Positions 52,539-60,637 of a DNA stretch of 64,000 bases are shown piece after piece. The position numbers were made by a program, and so were the translations under genes. The stretch is from the NCBI RefSeq assembly GCF_943736995.1, contig NZ_CALSFT010000002.1, positions 124,001 to 188,000 of the forward strand. The letters run 5' to 3'. Position 1 is the first letter of the stretch; each line of letters opens with the position of its first letter. The stretch comes from Sporosarcina sp. Marseille-Q4943. GTDB lineage: Bacteria; Bacillota; Bacilli; Bacillales_A; Planococcaceae. The notes below the pieces were generated by a model. It ran no database searches and was not told where the DNA came from. It worked only from the letters and a program-made list of their open reading frames with translations.

Positions 52539-53363
52539 ATGAAAAAATGGATGTTGATCCCTGCAATGGCAGGAGTCGTAGCTGTCGGAAGTGTTGCAAT
52601 GGCGGAGGACTCGGTTCCGAGTACTTCTAATAAAGCAGAAAACCTGATCACTTTGAAGGAAGCAAAACAGGTTGCTACCGAGAAAGTGAAAGGTGGCATC
52701 GTGACGGAAATCGAGTTGGATAAAGACGACGGCCGTTACCATTTCGACGTCGATTTGAAAGACGGAAAGTATGAGTATGACTTAGAAGTGGACGCGTACA
52801 CAGGAGAAATCATCAAGTTTGAAAAAGAAGTGGAGAAGGGCCGTAAGCAAGCTACATCTGGCAATCTGCTGACGAAAGAGGAAGCGATATCCATTGCTAA
52901 AAAGAAGGCAGCGGGTACAGTGAAAGAGATTGAGCTGGATACCGATGACGGTCGTAAAGAATACGAGATCGAAATGAAAGATGATCAATTCAAATACGAA
53001 ATCGAGCTGGATGCTGTCACTGGCGAGTTTTTGAAATTTGAAAAAGACCGTTACCGTAGCGCTAAAAAAGAAGTGAAGGCGCAGACGGAAAAAGTTGCAG
53101 CTTCTACGTTGAACGTCGTCGAACAGACAACGCAAAAGCAAGCTGTAAAACCGGTAGATAACAAGAGATCAAACAATAATACAATGCTTACGAAAGAGCA
53201 GGCGCTTGCCATTGCGAAGCAACATGCAAGCGGCGTTGTAACTGATTTCGAGCTGGACGACAATGTCTATGAAATTGAAATGGAAGACGGCGACATCGAA
53301 TATGAGCTGGATATCCATGCCTACTCAGGCGCCATCCTTTCATTCGAACGGGATGAAGATTGA
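52539..53363 (+). CDS. Secreted protein with three PepSY repeats
   Basis: A 274-residue exported protein with a signal peptide (MLIPAMAGVVAVGSVAMA) and three PepSY units starting around residues 32, 110 and 210. Each begins with a helix (TLKEAKQVATEKV, LTKEEAISIAKKKA, LTKEQALAIAKQHA) followed by VxEIELDxDDGR-like strands. Start 52539 follows AAGGAGG; an earlier ATG at 52506 lies upstream of that site. It resembles B. subtilis YpeB-like PepSY modules and secreted PepSY proteins of unknown function. Confidence 0.87.
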   Translation: MKKWMLIPAMAGVVAVGSVAMAEDSVPSTSNKAENLITLKEAKQVATEKVKGGIVTEIELDKDDGRYHFDVDLKDGKYEYDLEVDAYTGEIIKFEKEVEKGRKQATSGNLLTKEEAISIAKKKAAGTVKEIELDTDDGRKEYEIEMKDDQFKYEIELDAVTGEFLKFEKDRYRSAKKEVKAQTEKVAASTLNVVEQTTQKQAVKPVDNKRSNNNTMLTKEQALAIAKQHASGVVTDFELDDNVYEIEMEDGDIEYELDIHAYSGAILSFERDED

Positions 53364-53396
53364 GTAACTGAAAAAATTCGTCAAAACATAAAAACA

Positions 53397-53427
53397 AAGC
53401 GGGCAGCTGCCATACTGCCCGCTTTTT
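53397..53427. terminator. Bidirectional terminator
   Basis: AAGCGGGCAG (53397-53406) pairs with CTGCCCGCTT (53415-53424), flanked by A- and T-rich runs. Confidence 0.85.
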
Positions 53428-53459
53428 CTGTGCTTATTTTTCCAACAATAGATGTCTGT

Positions 53460-54476
53460 TTAGGTAGTCTGTTCCGGTTCTTTGTCTGTCACATCGAGTA
53501 TGTCTAGCAGGAAGACAAACACTGGAATCCCGATGATCAATCCCCAGACGCCAAAGAAGTTCTGCGAAAAGATGAGGACGATGAACGTATAAAATACCGG
53601 CAAATCCGTTTTGGAAGACATTAGCTTCGGATTTAATATATAAGCTTCCACTGCATGAATAACCATTATAGCTACAAGCAAATAGACGACTGTTAGAATG
53701 CCGCCAATCGTAAAACCGATAATCGTCAGTGGTACGAGTGAAATGATGACGCCGGCGACAGGAATGAGCCCTAAGAAGAAAATCATGATGGCCAATCCGA
53801 TAATTTGCGGGAAACCGAGGATCATCAAGACGATGACAGACAGAAACGTATTGACGAGTGCGATAATGAACTGTGCTTCGATTACTTTGCCGAATGTACG
53901 AGAAAATTTCTTGCCGAAAAATTCAATTTCATAATAAAACGGGGCGATCTTACTGTTTTTAAACTTACCTGTGAATTCAATTAACCGAGGTTTTTCAAGA
54001 AGGAAAAACAAACTTAATATGATTGCCAGAAGTACCTGGATACTAGTTTTACTAATGTCAGTAAAAGATTTAAGTAAATATGAGAATCCGTTTTCTACAT
54101 AACTCTTAATTTGTTCACTGGAAATGACAGACTCAAGAAATCCGAGCAATCGGTTGTCATGTGACTGGGTGGAGAAGTTACTAATTTGCCTAATGAGTTG
54201 GCTGATTTCAAGTGTGATGATCGGTAAATATTTGACGAGGCTGATCGTCAACAAACCGACAATCAATGTGTAGAGGAATATTACAATCAGTTTATGATTA
54301 AGTCGAACATACTTGGTTGTAAAACAGACAAGCCGATTCATTAAAAATGAAAAAATAAAGGTCAATAAGATTAAATTCATCATGCTTCTTACGCTAAACA
54401 GAATGATGATGATCAAAGCGAAGATAATGAACCGTTTAACTCCTTTTTTTCGCAATACATCTGAAATCAAATCCAT
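53460..54476 (-). CDS. AI-2E family (PF01594-type) transporter
   Basis: A 338-residue membrane protein with seven or eight helices. The N-terminal paired helices and the C-terminal LGLIPVAGVIISLVPLTIIGF segment plus FGVWGLIIGIPVFVFLLDIL are typical of the AI-2 exporter-like/YdbI family. Members export autoinducer-2 or exchange sodium for protons; which applies here is unknown. ATG follows GTGAGG. Confidence 0.85.
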   Translation of the reverse strand: MDLISDVLRKKGVKRFIIFALIIIILFSVRSMMNLILLTFIFSFLMNRLVCFTTKYVRLNHKLIVIFLYTLIVGLLTISLVKYLPIITLEISQLIRQISNFSTQSHDNRLLGFLESVISSEQIKSYVENGFSYLLKSFTDISKTSIQVLLAIILSLFFLLEKPRLIEFTGKFKNSKIAPFYYEIEFFGKKFSRTFGKVIEAQFIIALVNTFLSVIVLMILGFPQIIGLAIMIFFLGLIPVAGVIISLVPLTIIGFTIGGILTVVYLLVAIMVIHAVEAYILNPKLMSSKTDLPVFYTFIVLIFSQNFFGVWGLIIGIPVFVFLLDILDVTDKEPEQTT

Positions 54477-54560
54477 ATAAACGAGTACCTCACATATTCA
54501 ATTATTATGTAAATAATAGTACCATACTGTTAGTATCCACTTGGCAGATTAAGATTACAA

Positions 54561-54598
54561 GCAGGAGCTCTCCGATAAGAAAATACCGTAGCTCCTGC
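54561..54598 (-). terminator. Hairpin after the MBL hydrolase gene
   Basis: GCAGGAGCT (54561-54569) pairs perfectly with AGCTCCTGC (54590-54598) around a 20-base loop. On the minus strand it is followed by TTGTAATC, a poor T-tract. Confidence 0.5.
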
Positions 54599-54612
54599 GA
54601 ATAATCCTATCA

Positions 54613-55347
54613 TTAAACTTCGTACACCTTCCCGACGACCGCCAATTCGGCGTCACCATCATAAACTCCCTTTGCCGCTCTCAAAATATCCGTCGGATCG
54701 CCGTGTAAGGGCAGATGTGTCAATACGAGCCGGTTCGCGCCCGCCAGCTTCGCAAGTCGTCCTGCCTCGCTTCCTGCCATATGTCCCGGCGCTTTGCCGA
54801 GATGCTCCTCGTATAAATTCGCTTCGCTGATCAATAAATCTGTTCCGCTTGCAAATTCCACTAGTTTGTCATGCCATTCCGTATCCGCTGTCAACGTGAC
54901 GGAACGGCCGTCAACCGTGAATTTCAATGCTAAACAATAGACGGGGTGAATCGTTTCACAGAATGAAACCTCAAAAGGTCCGATATGGACAATGTCCGTT
55001 TCCTGTATGGCGACGCCAATGGTCTGCTCTTTATAAGACAGCTTTTCAAAATTCTCCTTGTCCCGATCATGTCCGTAAATCGGCAATGCAGGCGACGGTT
55101 GTCCGAGATAATAATTGATGAGCCTGCTATATTGGAGGTTGCCGATGTCCGCGATATGATCCGCATGATAATGGCTGATGACGACTGCATCCAACTTTTC
55201 CAATGGTACATAATTTTGCGCGGAAGCGAGCACGCCGCTTCCGCAGTCGACGAGGCAATGGAAGCCTTCATGCTCAATTAAAAATGCCGAAGTGGCCCCA
55301 TTCGCTTTCGGATAGCCACCCCAAATCCCGACCGGAATTACGTTCAT
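54613..55347 (-). CDS. Metallo-beta-lactamase fold hydrolase
   Basis: A 244-residue MBL-fold protein. The metal-binding motif is SHYHADHIAD, with later ligands in ETIHPVYCL, LTADTEWHD and LTHLPLHG. It resembles RNase Z-like or YhfI-type hydrolases in having AGSEAGRLAKLAGA near the C-terminus. The substrate is unknown. It is a single gene. Confidence 0.88.
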   Translation of the reverse strand: MNVIPVGIWGGYPKANGATSAFLIEHEGFHCLVDCGSGVLASAQNYVPLEKLDAVVISHYHADHIADIGNLQYSRLINYYLGQPSPALPIYGHDRDKENFEKLSYKEQTIGVAIQETDIVHIGPFEVSFCETIHPVYCLALKFTVDGRSVTLTADTEWHDKLVEFASGTDLLISEANLYEEHLGKAPGHMAGSEAGRLAKLAGANRLVLTHLPLHGDPTDILRAAKGVYDGDAELAVVGKVYEV

Positions 55348-55441
55348 ATTTACCGAACCTCCATATAATCCATATGTTTGCTTTTATACCTAACGGGGTA
55401 TATCATTAAAATGAAATCTAAACCTAAAAGGAGAGATGAAA

Positions 55442-55681
55442 ATGACGACAGCTACAGCTACAGTGTACACTACGAACACATGCCCATACTGCACAATGAT
55501 GAAAAATTATTTGGATGAACAAAATATCCCATACCGTGAAGTGAACGTGCAAGAGGACGAAGAAGCAGGTCGGAAGCTCGTCGAAACGACAGGGCAAATG
55601 GGAGTACCGCAAACCGAATTGAACGGCCAATGGATTTTAGGCTTTGATACGCAAGCTGTGCAGGCAGCATTGAAAGGGTAA
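55442..55681 (+). CDS. Glutaredoxin family protein
   Basis: A 79-residue thioredoxin-fold protein with the redox motif CPYC at about residues 13-16, cis-proline in GVPQTEL and the C-terminal GFDTQAVQAAL. ATG 55442 lies 8 bases behind AAAGGAG; ATG 55436 is too close. It reduces disulfides or low-molecular-weight thiol adducts. A small gene may be co-translated behind it. Confidence 0.9.
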   Translation: MTTATATVYTTNTCPYCTMMKNYLDEQNIPYREVNVQEDEEAGRKLVETTGQMGVPQTELNGQWILGFDTQAVQAALKG

Positions 55682-55686
55682 GCAGT

Positions 55687-55821
55687 TTGAAAAAGGCCTT
55701 TCTCATTTCCAGACCGTGCTCAATCAACACTTCTGGACGTAAATATCCGAAAATCTGCATCGGCCATGTTGCGCTCTTCCTCACAGGAGTTTTTCTTGTG
55801 ATCATAGAGCTGACGAACTAA
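55687..55821 (+). CDS. Possible 44-residue single-helix membrane protein
   Basis: TTG at 55687 lies 7 bases behind AAAGGG at the glutaredoxin stop, and the frame ends directly before a strong terminator. The product is basic at the N-terminus (KKAFLISRPC) and has one hydrophobic helix near the C-terminus (VALFLTGVFLVIIEL). Position and terminator favour a real, coupled small gene. No family is recognised, and a chance frame is possible. Confidence 0.45.
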   Translation: MKKAFLISRPCSINTSGRKYPKICIGHVALFLTGVFLVIIELTN

Positions 55822-55826
55822 ATTTA

Positions 55827-55867
55827 CCCTCATTGACGTGAAAAATGTCAATGAGGGATTTTTTTTT
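55827..55867 (+). terminator. Terminator of the glutaredoxin unit
   Basis: CCCTCATTGAC (55827-55837) pairs perfectly with GTCAATGAGGG (55847-55857), followed by a run of T residues. Confidence 0.92.
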
Positions 55868-56006
55868 GAAGAAATTGAGTACAAAAGACTTTATAAACAA
55901 ATCAAATGAAAGTTTGAGAAGTGGATACCCAATAGTCTTAGTCCGAGATATTTAGACGTGAGCCCTAAAAAAAGAATAAAAAGACCCAGCCAAAGGGGCT
56001 GTGGCC

Positions 56007-56171
56007 ATGATTAGTGTGCTATTTATCACGCTTTTTTACTTGGGATTAGCAGATAAGCAATCAATAGATGTACATACAAGAAAGGTGGTGCCTTTATACC
56101 TAATGCCTATTATCCTGTTTGATGTACGAAGTGCTCATACCTTTTTTGACAACGAAAATTTGAAATGGTAA
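56007..56171 (+). CDS. Doubtful 54-residue frame, possible gene remnant
   Basis: ATG at 56007, with only GGGGCTGTGG in front. The product begins with a hydrophobic helix (ISVLFITLFYLGLADKQ) and continues IDVHTRKVVPLYLMPIILF, which recalls the aspartate-containing loop of type IV prepilin peptidases (D-x-R-T-R-x-I-P). It is far too short to be active. It may be a decayed fragment or chance. The rest of 55868-56233 shows nothing I can support. Confidence 0.25.
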   Translation: MISVLFITLFYLGLADKQSIDVHTRKVVPLYLMPIILFDVRSAHTFFDNENLKW

Positions 56172-56233
56172 TCATATACATATAGTGTCAATTGCCTATG
56201 AATCTTGCACGATGAAGTTGGAGGTAACTTACG

Positions 56234-57571
56234 ATGAAAAAGTTAGTACTATCTGCAATGGCTTCTTTATTAATTATAATTGCAGGATGCAATAGTGGCG
56301 AAAAATCAATAAAGGATATTGAGGGATCTGCAGAGGAAATAAATTCACCGGAGGATAAGGAAGTTGGTGCCGAGGAGACGAAGAGTGTACCGGAGTTTCC
56401 CCCAGCACCTACTGAAGCTAGTGACATTATCTCCCTAGGTGCCGGAGAAAAGATGAAGGAAATCCAAGCGGCGGCAAAGGGGAAATTGACGATAGAAGAC
56501 TTTGCGGCAATGAAGGATTTACCGGTCGAGAATATGACTGTTGAAGAAATTTATAATGGCATCGTCGATTGGTATGCAATGGATTATTCAAGCGTCCACG
56601 ATCCTCTTGTCAATTTTGAGCCGGACTACGGGGAATATGGAATCGATAAACAGGAAATGAAGCAATTGAACATTTCAGTGTTGATCGACGCGAGCGGCAG
56701 CATGAAAGCCTATGTTGGCGGAGAGCAGATGATGGCTCTTGCGAAGGATGCGGTTAAACGTTTCGGTGCGGGCCTGCCGGAAGAATCCATCGTGTCCCTC
56801 CGTGTTTACGGGCATGAAGGAACAGGTTCTTCTGCAGACAAAGCGATGTCATGCGCAAGCAATGAGCTTTTATACAGCCCTGATTTTTACGAGGAGAAAT
56901 CATTTAATGAAGCTTTGTCCAAATTCGATGCTGCTGGATGGACGCCGCTTGCCGCTGCCATTAAAGCTGGCGGGGAAGATTTACGAGTCAAGGCTTCTGC
57001 CAAGACACAGAATATGATTTTTGTCATTAGCGACGGAGTGGAAACGTGTGGAGGAAATCCAGTGGAGGAAGCTAAAAAATTAGCGGCATCCGACCTGAAC
57101 GTTGAAGTGAATGTCCTCGGTTTCAACTTGGATAGTGAAGGACAAAAGCAATTGAAGAAAGTGGCGGAAGAGGGCAATGGGAAATATGCCAACGTCAAAT
57201 CGAGAGTCGACTTTCAAAAAACATTCCAATCGATGCTAGCCGAAGCGAATGCGGTCGTTCGCGAATTGAACCAAAAAGCAGTACATGGAATCAAAATTAA
57301 CAATCATACAATTCGCCTGAATGACCAAGTTCTTAAACTTCATTCTAGCTTCTTTGACTTTGCAGCAGAGGAAAACAGCAACTTGAGAATGGCTGTAAAG
57401 GTGTTGCGCGATGAGGATCTAATCGACAACGAGACGCAGTTCGCCTTGTCGGATTTGATTGATGAACGCCGTAAAACGATGCGGGAATACGGCGAATCCA
57501 TTAAGAAAGAGAAGCTCGAACTCATTGAAAACACCCGAAAGGAAATATTTGAAGCCCTGCATGCGCAGTGA
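56234..57571 (+). CDS. vWA-domain lipoprotein (YwmC/YwmD-like)
   Basis: A 445-residue lipoprotein. The signal peptide ends at a lipobox cysteine (IIAGC). The von Willebrand A domain starts near residue 142 with the MIDAS motif DASGSM and continues to about residue 325 (VISDGVETCGG carries the last metal-coordinating aspartate). A C-terminal helical part follows. Related B. subtilis proteins YwmC and YwmD are surface lipoproteins of unknown role. ATG follows GGAGGTAAC. A small membrane protein gene follows after 16 bp. Confidence 0.85.
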   Translation: MKKLVLSAMASLLIIIAGCNSGEKSIKDIEGSAEEINSPEDKEVGAEETKSVPEFPPAPTEASDIISLGAGEKMKEIQAAAKGKLTIEDFAAMKDLPVENMTVEEIYNGIVDWYAMDYSSVHDPLVNFEPDYGEYGIDKQEMKQLNISVLIDASGSMKAYVGGEQMMALAKDAVKRFGAGLPEESIVSLRVYGHEGTGSSADKAMSCASNELLYSPDFYEEKSFNEALSKFDAAGWTPLAAAIKAGGEDLRVKASAKTQNMIFVISDGVETCGGNPVEEAKKLAASDLNVEVNVLGFNLDSEGQKQLKKVAEEGNGKYANVKSRVDFQKTFQSMLAEANAVVRELNQKAVHGIKINNHTIRLNDQVLKLHSSFFDFAAEENSNLRMAVKVLRDEDLIDNETQFALSDLIDERRKTMREYGESIKKEKLELIENTRKEIFEALHAQ

Positions 57572-57587
57572 ATGAGAGGTAACTACA

Positions 57588-57878
57588 ATGAACTACTCAA
57601 CCGCAAAATGGCTGATTGGCATACTGTCTGTCATTGCTATAGCGACGACTGCAATGCTATTTTATTCCGATCATGTAGGGGTCACCTATCCCCTTTTGGA
57701 AGCAGTATATAAACCAATCATTTTTATTACATTGATGCCTGTGCTTTTGTTAATCATTGGTCTTTTAATTGCACAGGGAAAGAAGGAAGAAAAGATTTCT
57801 ACTAAAAGTCTTGGTCGGTCTGCCATCGTCATAGCTGCTCTTTTCGCATATCGATGGATGACGGGATATTTTGATTAA
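57588..57878 (+). CDS. Small membrane protein, 96 residues
   Basis: A protein with three hydrophobic helices (about residues 8-25, 44-62 and 76-92) and a KKEEK loop between the second and third. ATG follows GAGAGGTAAC, a binding site like that of the preceding vWA gene, so the two are probably co-transcribed. No family recognised. Confidence 0.7.
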   Translation: MNYSTAKWLIGILSVIAIATTAMLFYSDHVGVTYPLLEAVYKPIIFITLMPVLLLIIGLLIAQGKKEEKISTKSLGRSAIVIAALFAYRWMTGYFD

Positions 57879-57904
57879 CGGAAACGGCAATGGAATGATT
57901 GGTT

Positions 57905-57946
57905 AAAGCAATGCACCGATTACCGGGCGCATTGCTTTTCCTTTTT
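57905..57946 (+). terminator. Terminator of the vWA unit
   Basis: AAAGCAATGC (57905-57914) pairs perfectly with GCATTGCTTT (57929-57938), then TCCTTTTT. Confidence 0.8.
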
Positions 57947-57965
57947 GAAGGTTAATTGTTGTCAA

Positions 57966-58017
57966 ACGGTGATAAAGTCCATCTGAGCGGTGATAAACCC
58001 TTGTTAAGCGGTGATAA
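57966..58017. repeat. Array A8: three GGTGATAA units, 21-bp period
   Basis: ACGGTGATAA at 57966, GCGGTGATAA at 57987 and 58008, exact 21-bp steps. Same word as A7 and A9, in a convergent gap just beyond the vWA terminator. Confidence 0.85.
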
Positions 58018-58034
58018 CCGTGAAAAATCCCTCT

Positions 58035-59117
58035 TCACTCTCTCCTCACTAGCAATGCAATGTGAAATAAAATCGCGTCGCGGAATCGGGTCGGGTCCAA
58101 TGACGTCAGCTCCTTCACTTTCCGCAATCGATAGGTCAATGTATGGCGATGGATGGCGAGGGCAGCCGCCGTTTCACCAATCGCTTGATCATGTTCGAAA
58201 AATGCTTCCAACGTTTCAATGAGCTGCTCGTTCAATCCGGCAAGGATCCGCCTGGCAAAGCGTTCCTTCGATTGGGATGGGCGGCTTTTCAAGAGGGCAA
58301 TCAGTTCAATGTCATCATAGTAGTAATGGATTTGCTCATTCGAATGCCCGTATTCAATTGCGTACTTTGCTGTTTCATACGAATGGGAGATGCCTTCCAA
58401 GTTTTTGACAGGTAACCCGACGCCGATTTCGACGGAGGAATCCTTTTGGAATAAAGCAAGGATTGTCTGCAGCTTCAACTCAAGCACGGACATTTTCACG
58501 TCGGACAGAACGATGAACAACTCATTCAACTGTGAGTGACCGATTAGAGCTGTGTTTCTCTCGAACTGCTCTTCCATCGTTTCAATTAATCGCTGAGGAG
58601 ATTCAGGCAAATTATTTGTTTGCACTAATAGCGTCAAATAAGGTCCGGTCATGTTGAATTCCAATAAGGCAAGCCGGTCGATGACAATCGGTGTAAGCGG
58701 GCCGCTATCAATCAGCTCTTCAAAAACGAGCTCCTTGATCTTCCGTTTCCATTCAGCCTCTGATGTAATGAGTGCCTGATGGACCATCATTTCGGTCGTC
58801 AATTGTACGAGCGTTGCAATATCTTTCAATTCTTCAGGATTGCCGGTAATGCCGATGACGCCGATCAATCGGTCCTTATAATAGATGGGCATGTTCACGC
58901 CAGGCTTTGCTCCTTGCCAATCCGATGTATTCCCATCATCTATCCAAAGCGGTCGTCTCGTTTTAGCAACATGCGCGGCGCCTTCATGGATGCGGTCGAT
59001 GCGCTCTTTTTCCCCGGAAGCCAAAATCATTCCATTCGTATCCATCACATTCAAATTCCTGTCCAACCTGAACATCGTCTGCTCCACGATTTCCTCTGCC
59101 AGCTTCTTCGTAATCAA
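58035..59117 (-). CDS. cdaR: CdaR family sugar-diacid regulator
   Basis: A 360-residue regulator. The N-terminal putative sugar-diacid recognition domain runs from KKLAEEIVEQTMFRL to about residue 130 (NMPIYYKDRLIGVIGITG). The C-terminal PucR-type helix-turn-helix includes AIHRHTLTYRLRKVKELTSLD. TTG 59117 behind GGGGGTG is the best start; the longer frame runs through the control region. It is divergent from glycerate kinase and permease genes, so it probably activates glycerate or sugar-acid use. The gene's 5' end is part of a tandem duplication. Confidence 0.9.
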   Translation of the reverse strand: MITKKLAEEIVEQTMFRLDRNLNVMDTNGMILASGEKERIDRIHEGAAHVAKTRRPLWIDDGNTSDWQGAKPGVNMPIYYKDRLIGVIGITGNPEELKDIATLVQLTTEMMVHQALITSEAEWKRKIKELVFEELIDSGPLTPIVIDRLALLEFNMTGPYLTLLVQTNNLPESPQRLIETMEEQFERNTALIGHSQLNELFIVLSDVKMSVLELKLQTILALFQKDSSVEIGVGLPVKNLEGISHSYETAKYAIEYGHSNEQIHYYYDDIELIALLKSRPSQSKERFARRILAGLNEQLIETLEAFFEHDQAIGETAAALAIHRHTLTYRLRKVKELTSLDPTRFRDAILFHIALLVRRE

Positions 59118-59150
59118 AAATTCACCCCCATGTATAAGAAACAACTTCAT

Positions 59151-59162
59151 TTTCACGTGAAA
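59151..59162. promoter_or_regulatory. Perfect 12-bp palindrome, copy 1
   Basis: TTTCACGTGAAA, about 35 bp upstream of the cdaR start. Its exact repetition in copy 2, amid diverged sequence, makes it a good candidate operator for CdaR. Confidence 0.55.
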
Positions 59163-59254
59163 CTTATACATCAAGTATAATGTATTTTTGTTTTCGAAAC
59201 ATATAATAAAATGAAAGCATTTTAACTTAATCAATCAATTTCGAGGTGCTTCCC

Positions 59255-59306
59255 ATAAAGGTGAGTTTGGCACCTGATTCGTTTAAAGGAAGTTTGACAG
59301 CTATCG
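59255..59306 (+). pseudogene. Truncated copy of the glycerate kinase start
   Basis: About 17 codons matching the start of the glycerate kinase gene (APDSFKGSLTAIEEA versus APDSFKGSLTAIEAA). The start codon is ATA instead of ATG and the frame soon runs into the second regulator copy, so it is a dead remnant of the duplication. Confidence 0.85.
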
Positions 59307-59366
59307 AAGAAGCAACCCGAACATCGTCTTTTCCACGATTTCCTCTGCCAGCTTCTTCGTAATCAA
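59301..59366 (-). pseudogene. Truncated copy of the cdaR start
   Basis: TTG 59366 with the same GGGGGTG binding site opens a frame reading ITKKLAEEIVEKTMFG, matching the CdaR N-terminus, and stops at 59301. It could still yield a 21-residue peptide; more likely it is a remnant. Confidence 0.8.
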
Positions 59367-59399
59367 AAATTCACCCCCATGTATAAAAAGAACCTTCAT

Positions 59400-59411
59400 T
59401 TTCACGTGAAA
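59400..59411. promoter_or_regulatory. Perfect 12-bp palindrome, copy 2
   Basis: TTTCACGTGAAA, 87 bp upstream of the intact glycerate kinase start; exact copy of the palindrome at 59151. Confidence 0.55.
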
Positions 59412-59459
59412 CATATACATCAAGTATAATGTATTTTTGTTTTCAAAACATATAATTAA

Positions 59460-59475
59460 ATGAAAGCGTTTTATT
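59460..59475. promoter_or_regulatory. Near-perfect cre site before glycerate kinase
   Basis: ATGAAAGCGTTTTATT differs from the cre consensus only at the 3' fixed C. In copy 1 the matching place reads ATGAAAGCATTTTAAC, with the central CG lost. Confidence 0.45.
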
Positions 59476-59497
59476 AAATATTTTGGAGGTGCTTTGC

Positions 59498-60634
59498 ATG
59501 AAGGTGATTGTAGCACCTGATTCGTTTAAAGGAAGTTTGACAGCTATCGAAGCCGCCGAGGCGATGGCTGCAGGTATACGTGACGTCGATCCGGATATCC
59601 AGACGGTTCTGCTGCCGGCTGCAGACGGCGGTGAAGGCACGATGAGAAGCTTGGTCGATGCGACAAAAGGGACATATGTGTCGGTAAGTGTGGAAGACCC
59701 GCTAGGCAGACCGATTAACGCCACATATGGAGTTCTCGGAGACGGTGAGACGTGCGCAATTGAAATCGCTGAAGCGTCGGGACTGATGAGGCTACAGGAA
59801 AATGAAAAGAATCCGCTTGCCGCGTCTTCCTACGGCACAGGTGAATTGATCAAACACGCATTGGACAACGGTTATCGAAAATTCATCATCGGCCTTGGAG
59901 GAAGCGCAACGAATGACGGAGGAGCGGGAATTCTCCAAGCACTCGGCATGCGTCTGTTAAATAAAGAAGGGATTGAACTGCCGAAAGGGGGAGGCGGACT
60001 CGAGCATATTCATTCCATTGATCGTGAAAAATGGGATGTTCGCATTGCGGAAAGTGAATTCTTGATCGCAAGTGATGTGAAAAATCCATTTGTCGGCAGC
60101 GACGGTGCCTCGGCTGTTTTTGGGCCTCAGAAAGGGGCGACTCCCGCTGACGTGGACAGTCTTGACCGGAATTTGCAAAAATTCGCCGACGCGATTGAAA
60201 AAGAAACGGGAATTGCCCTTCATTCGAAAGAGGGTGCAGGTGCCGCCGGAGGAGCGGGAGGTGCGTTCCAAGCGTTCTTCAATTGTGAAATGCGGCAAGG
60301 GATCGATGTCGTGCTTGAAGCGATTGATTTTGACCAGCATGTGAAAGATGCGGATCTGATCATCACGGGGGAAGGGAAGACGGATGTGCAGACGTTTTCT
60401 GGAAAAACGCCGTTCGGCATTGCGAAGGCGGCGCATCGTGAAGGGAAGCCTGTCATACTCATTTCGGGTGCTGTGGATGAAGAAAACCGCGATGCATTGA
60501 CGCCGCTGTTTACGGAAGTCCACGCGATCGTGGATGAAAATGTGTCCGTGGAAGAAGCAATTGCAGATGCTTTCAATTATTTGCGCAAGAAGACAAAAAA
60601 GGTGATGGAATTCATTACAGAAAAAGGGGTGTAG
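59498..60634 (+). CDS. Glycerate kinase (GarK/GlxK family)
   Basis: A 378-residue glycerate kinase that phosphorylates D-glycerate for entry into glycolysis. The N-terminal MKVIVAPDSFKGSL, the DGGEGTM motif and the GLGGSATNDGGAGILQALG region (one substrate loop) are family signatures. ATG 59498 follows GGAGGTG. The permease follows after 3 bp. Whether the product is 2- or 3-phosphoglycerate cannot be told from sequence; this family mostly makes 2-phosphoglycerate. Confidence 0.93.
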   Translation: MKVIVAPDSFKGSLTAIEAAEAMAAGIRDVDPDIQTVLLPAADGGEGTMRSLVDATKGTYVSVSVEDPLGRPINATYGVLGDGETCAIEIAEASGLMRLQENEKNPLAASSYGTGELIKHALDNGYRKFIIGLGGSATNDGGAGILQALGMRLLNKEGIELPKGGGGLEHIHSIDREKWDVRIAESEFLIASDVKNPFVGSDGASAVFGPQKGATPADVDSLDRNLQKFADAIEKETGIALHSKEGAGAAGGAGGAFQAFFNCEMRQGIDVVLEAIDFDQHVKDADLIITGEGKTDVQTFSGKTPFGIAKAAHREGKPVILISGAVDEENRDALTPLFTEVHAIVDENVSVEEAIADAFNYLRKKTKKVMEFITEKGV

Positions 60635-60637
60635 GGA

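Larger units (their letters stand above)
59064..59555. repeat. Tandem duplication of the cdaR/glycerate-kinase control region
   Basis: Copy 1 (about 59064-59310) and copy 2 (about 59313-59555) are offset by 243-249 bp and clearly alike over their whole length. Each holds the first codons of cdaR on the minus strand, the TTTCACGTGAAA palindrome (59151-59162 and 59400-59411), the AT-rich promoter part and the first codons of the glycerate kinase gene on the plus strand. Copies have diverged by scattered substitutions and small indels. Confidence 0.93.

Noticed and set aside
59301..59516. A 71-residue minus-strand protein near the glycerate kinase start
   Set aside because: It is the truncated cdaR copy from the tandem duplication plus control-region sequence read in frame, not an independent gene.
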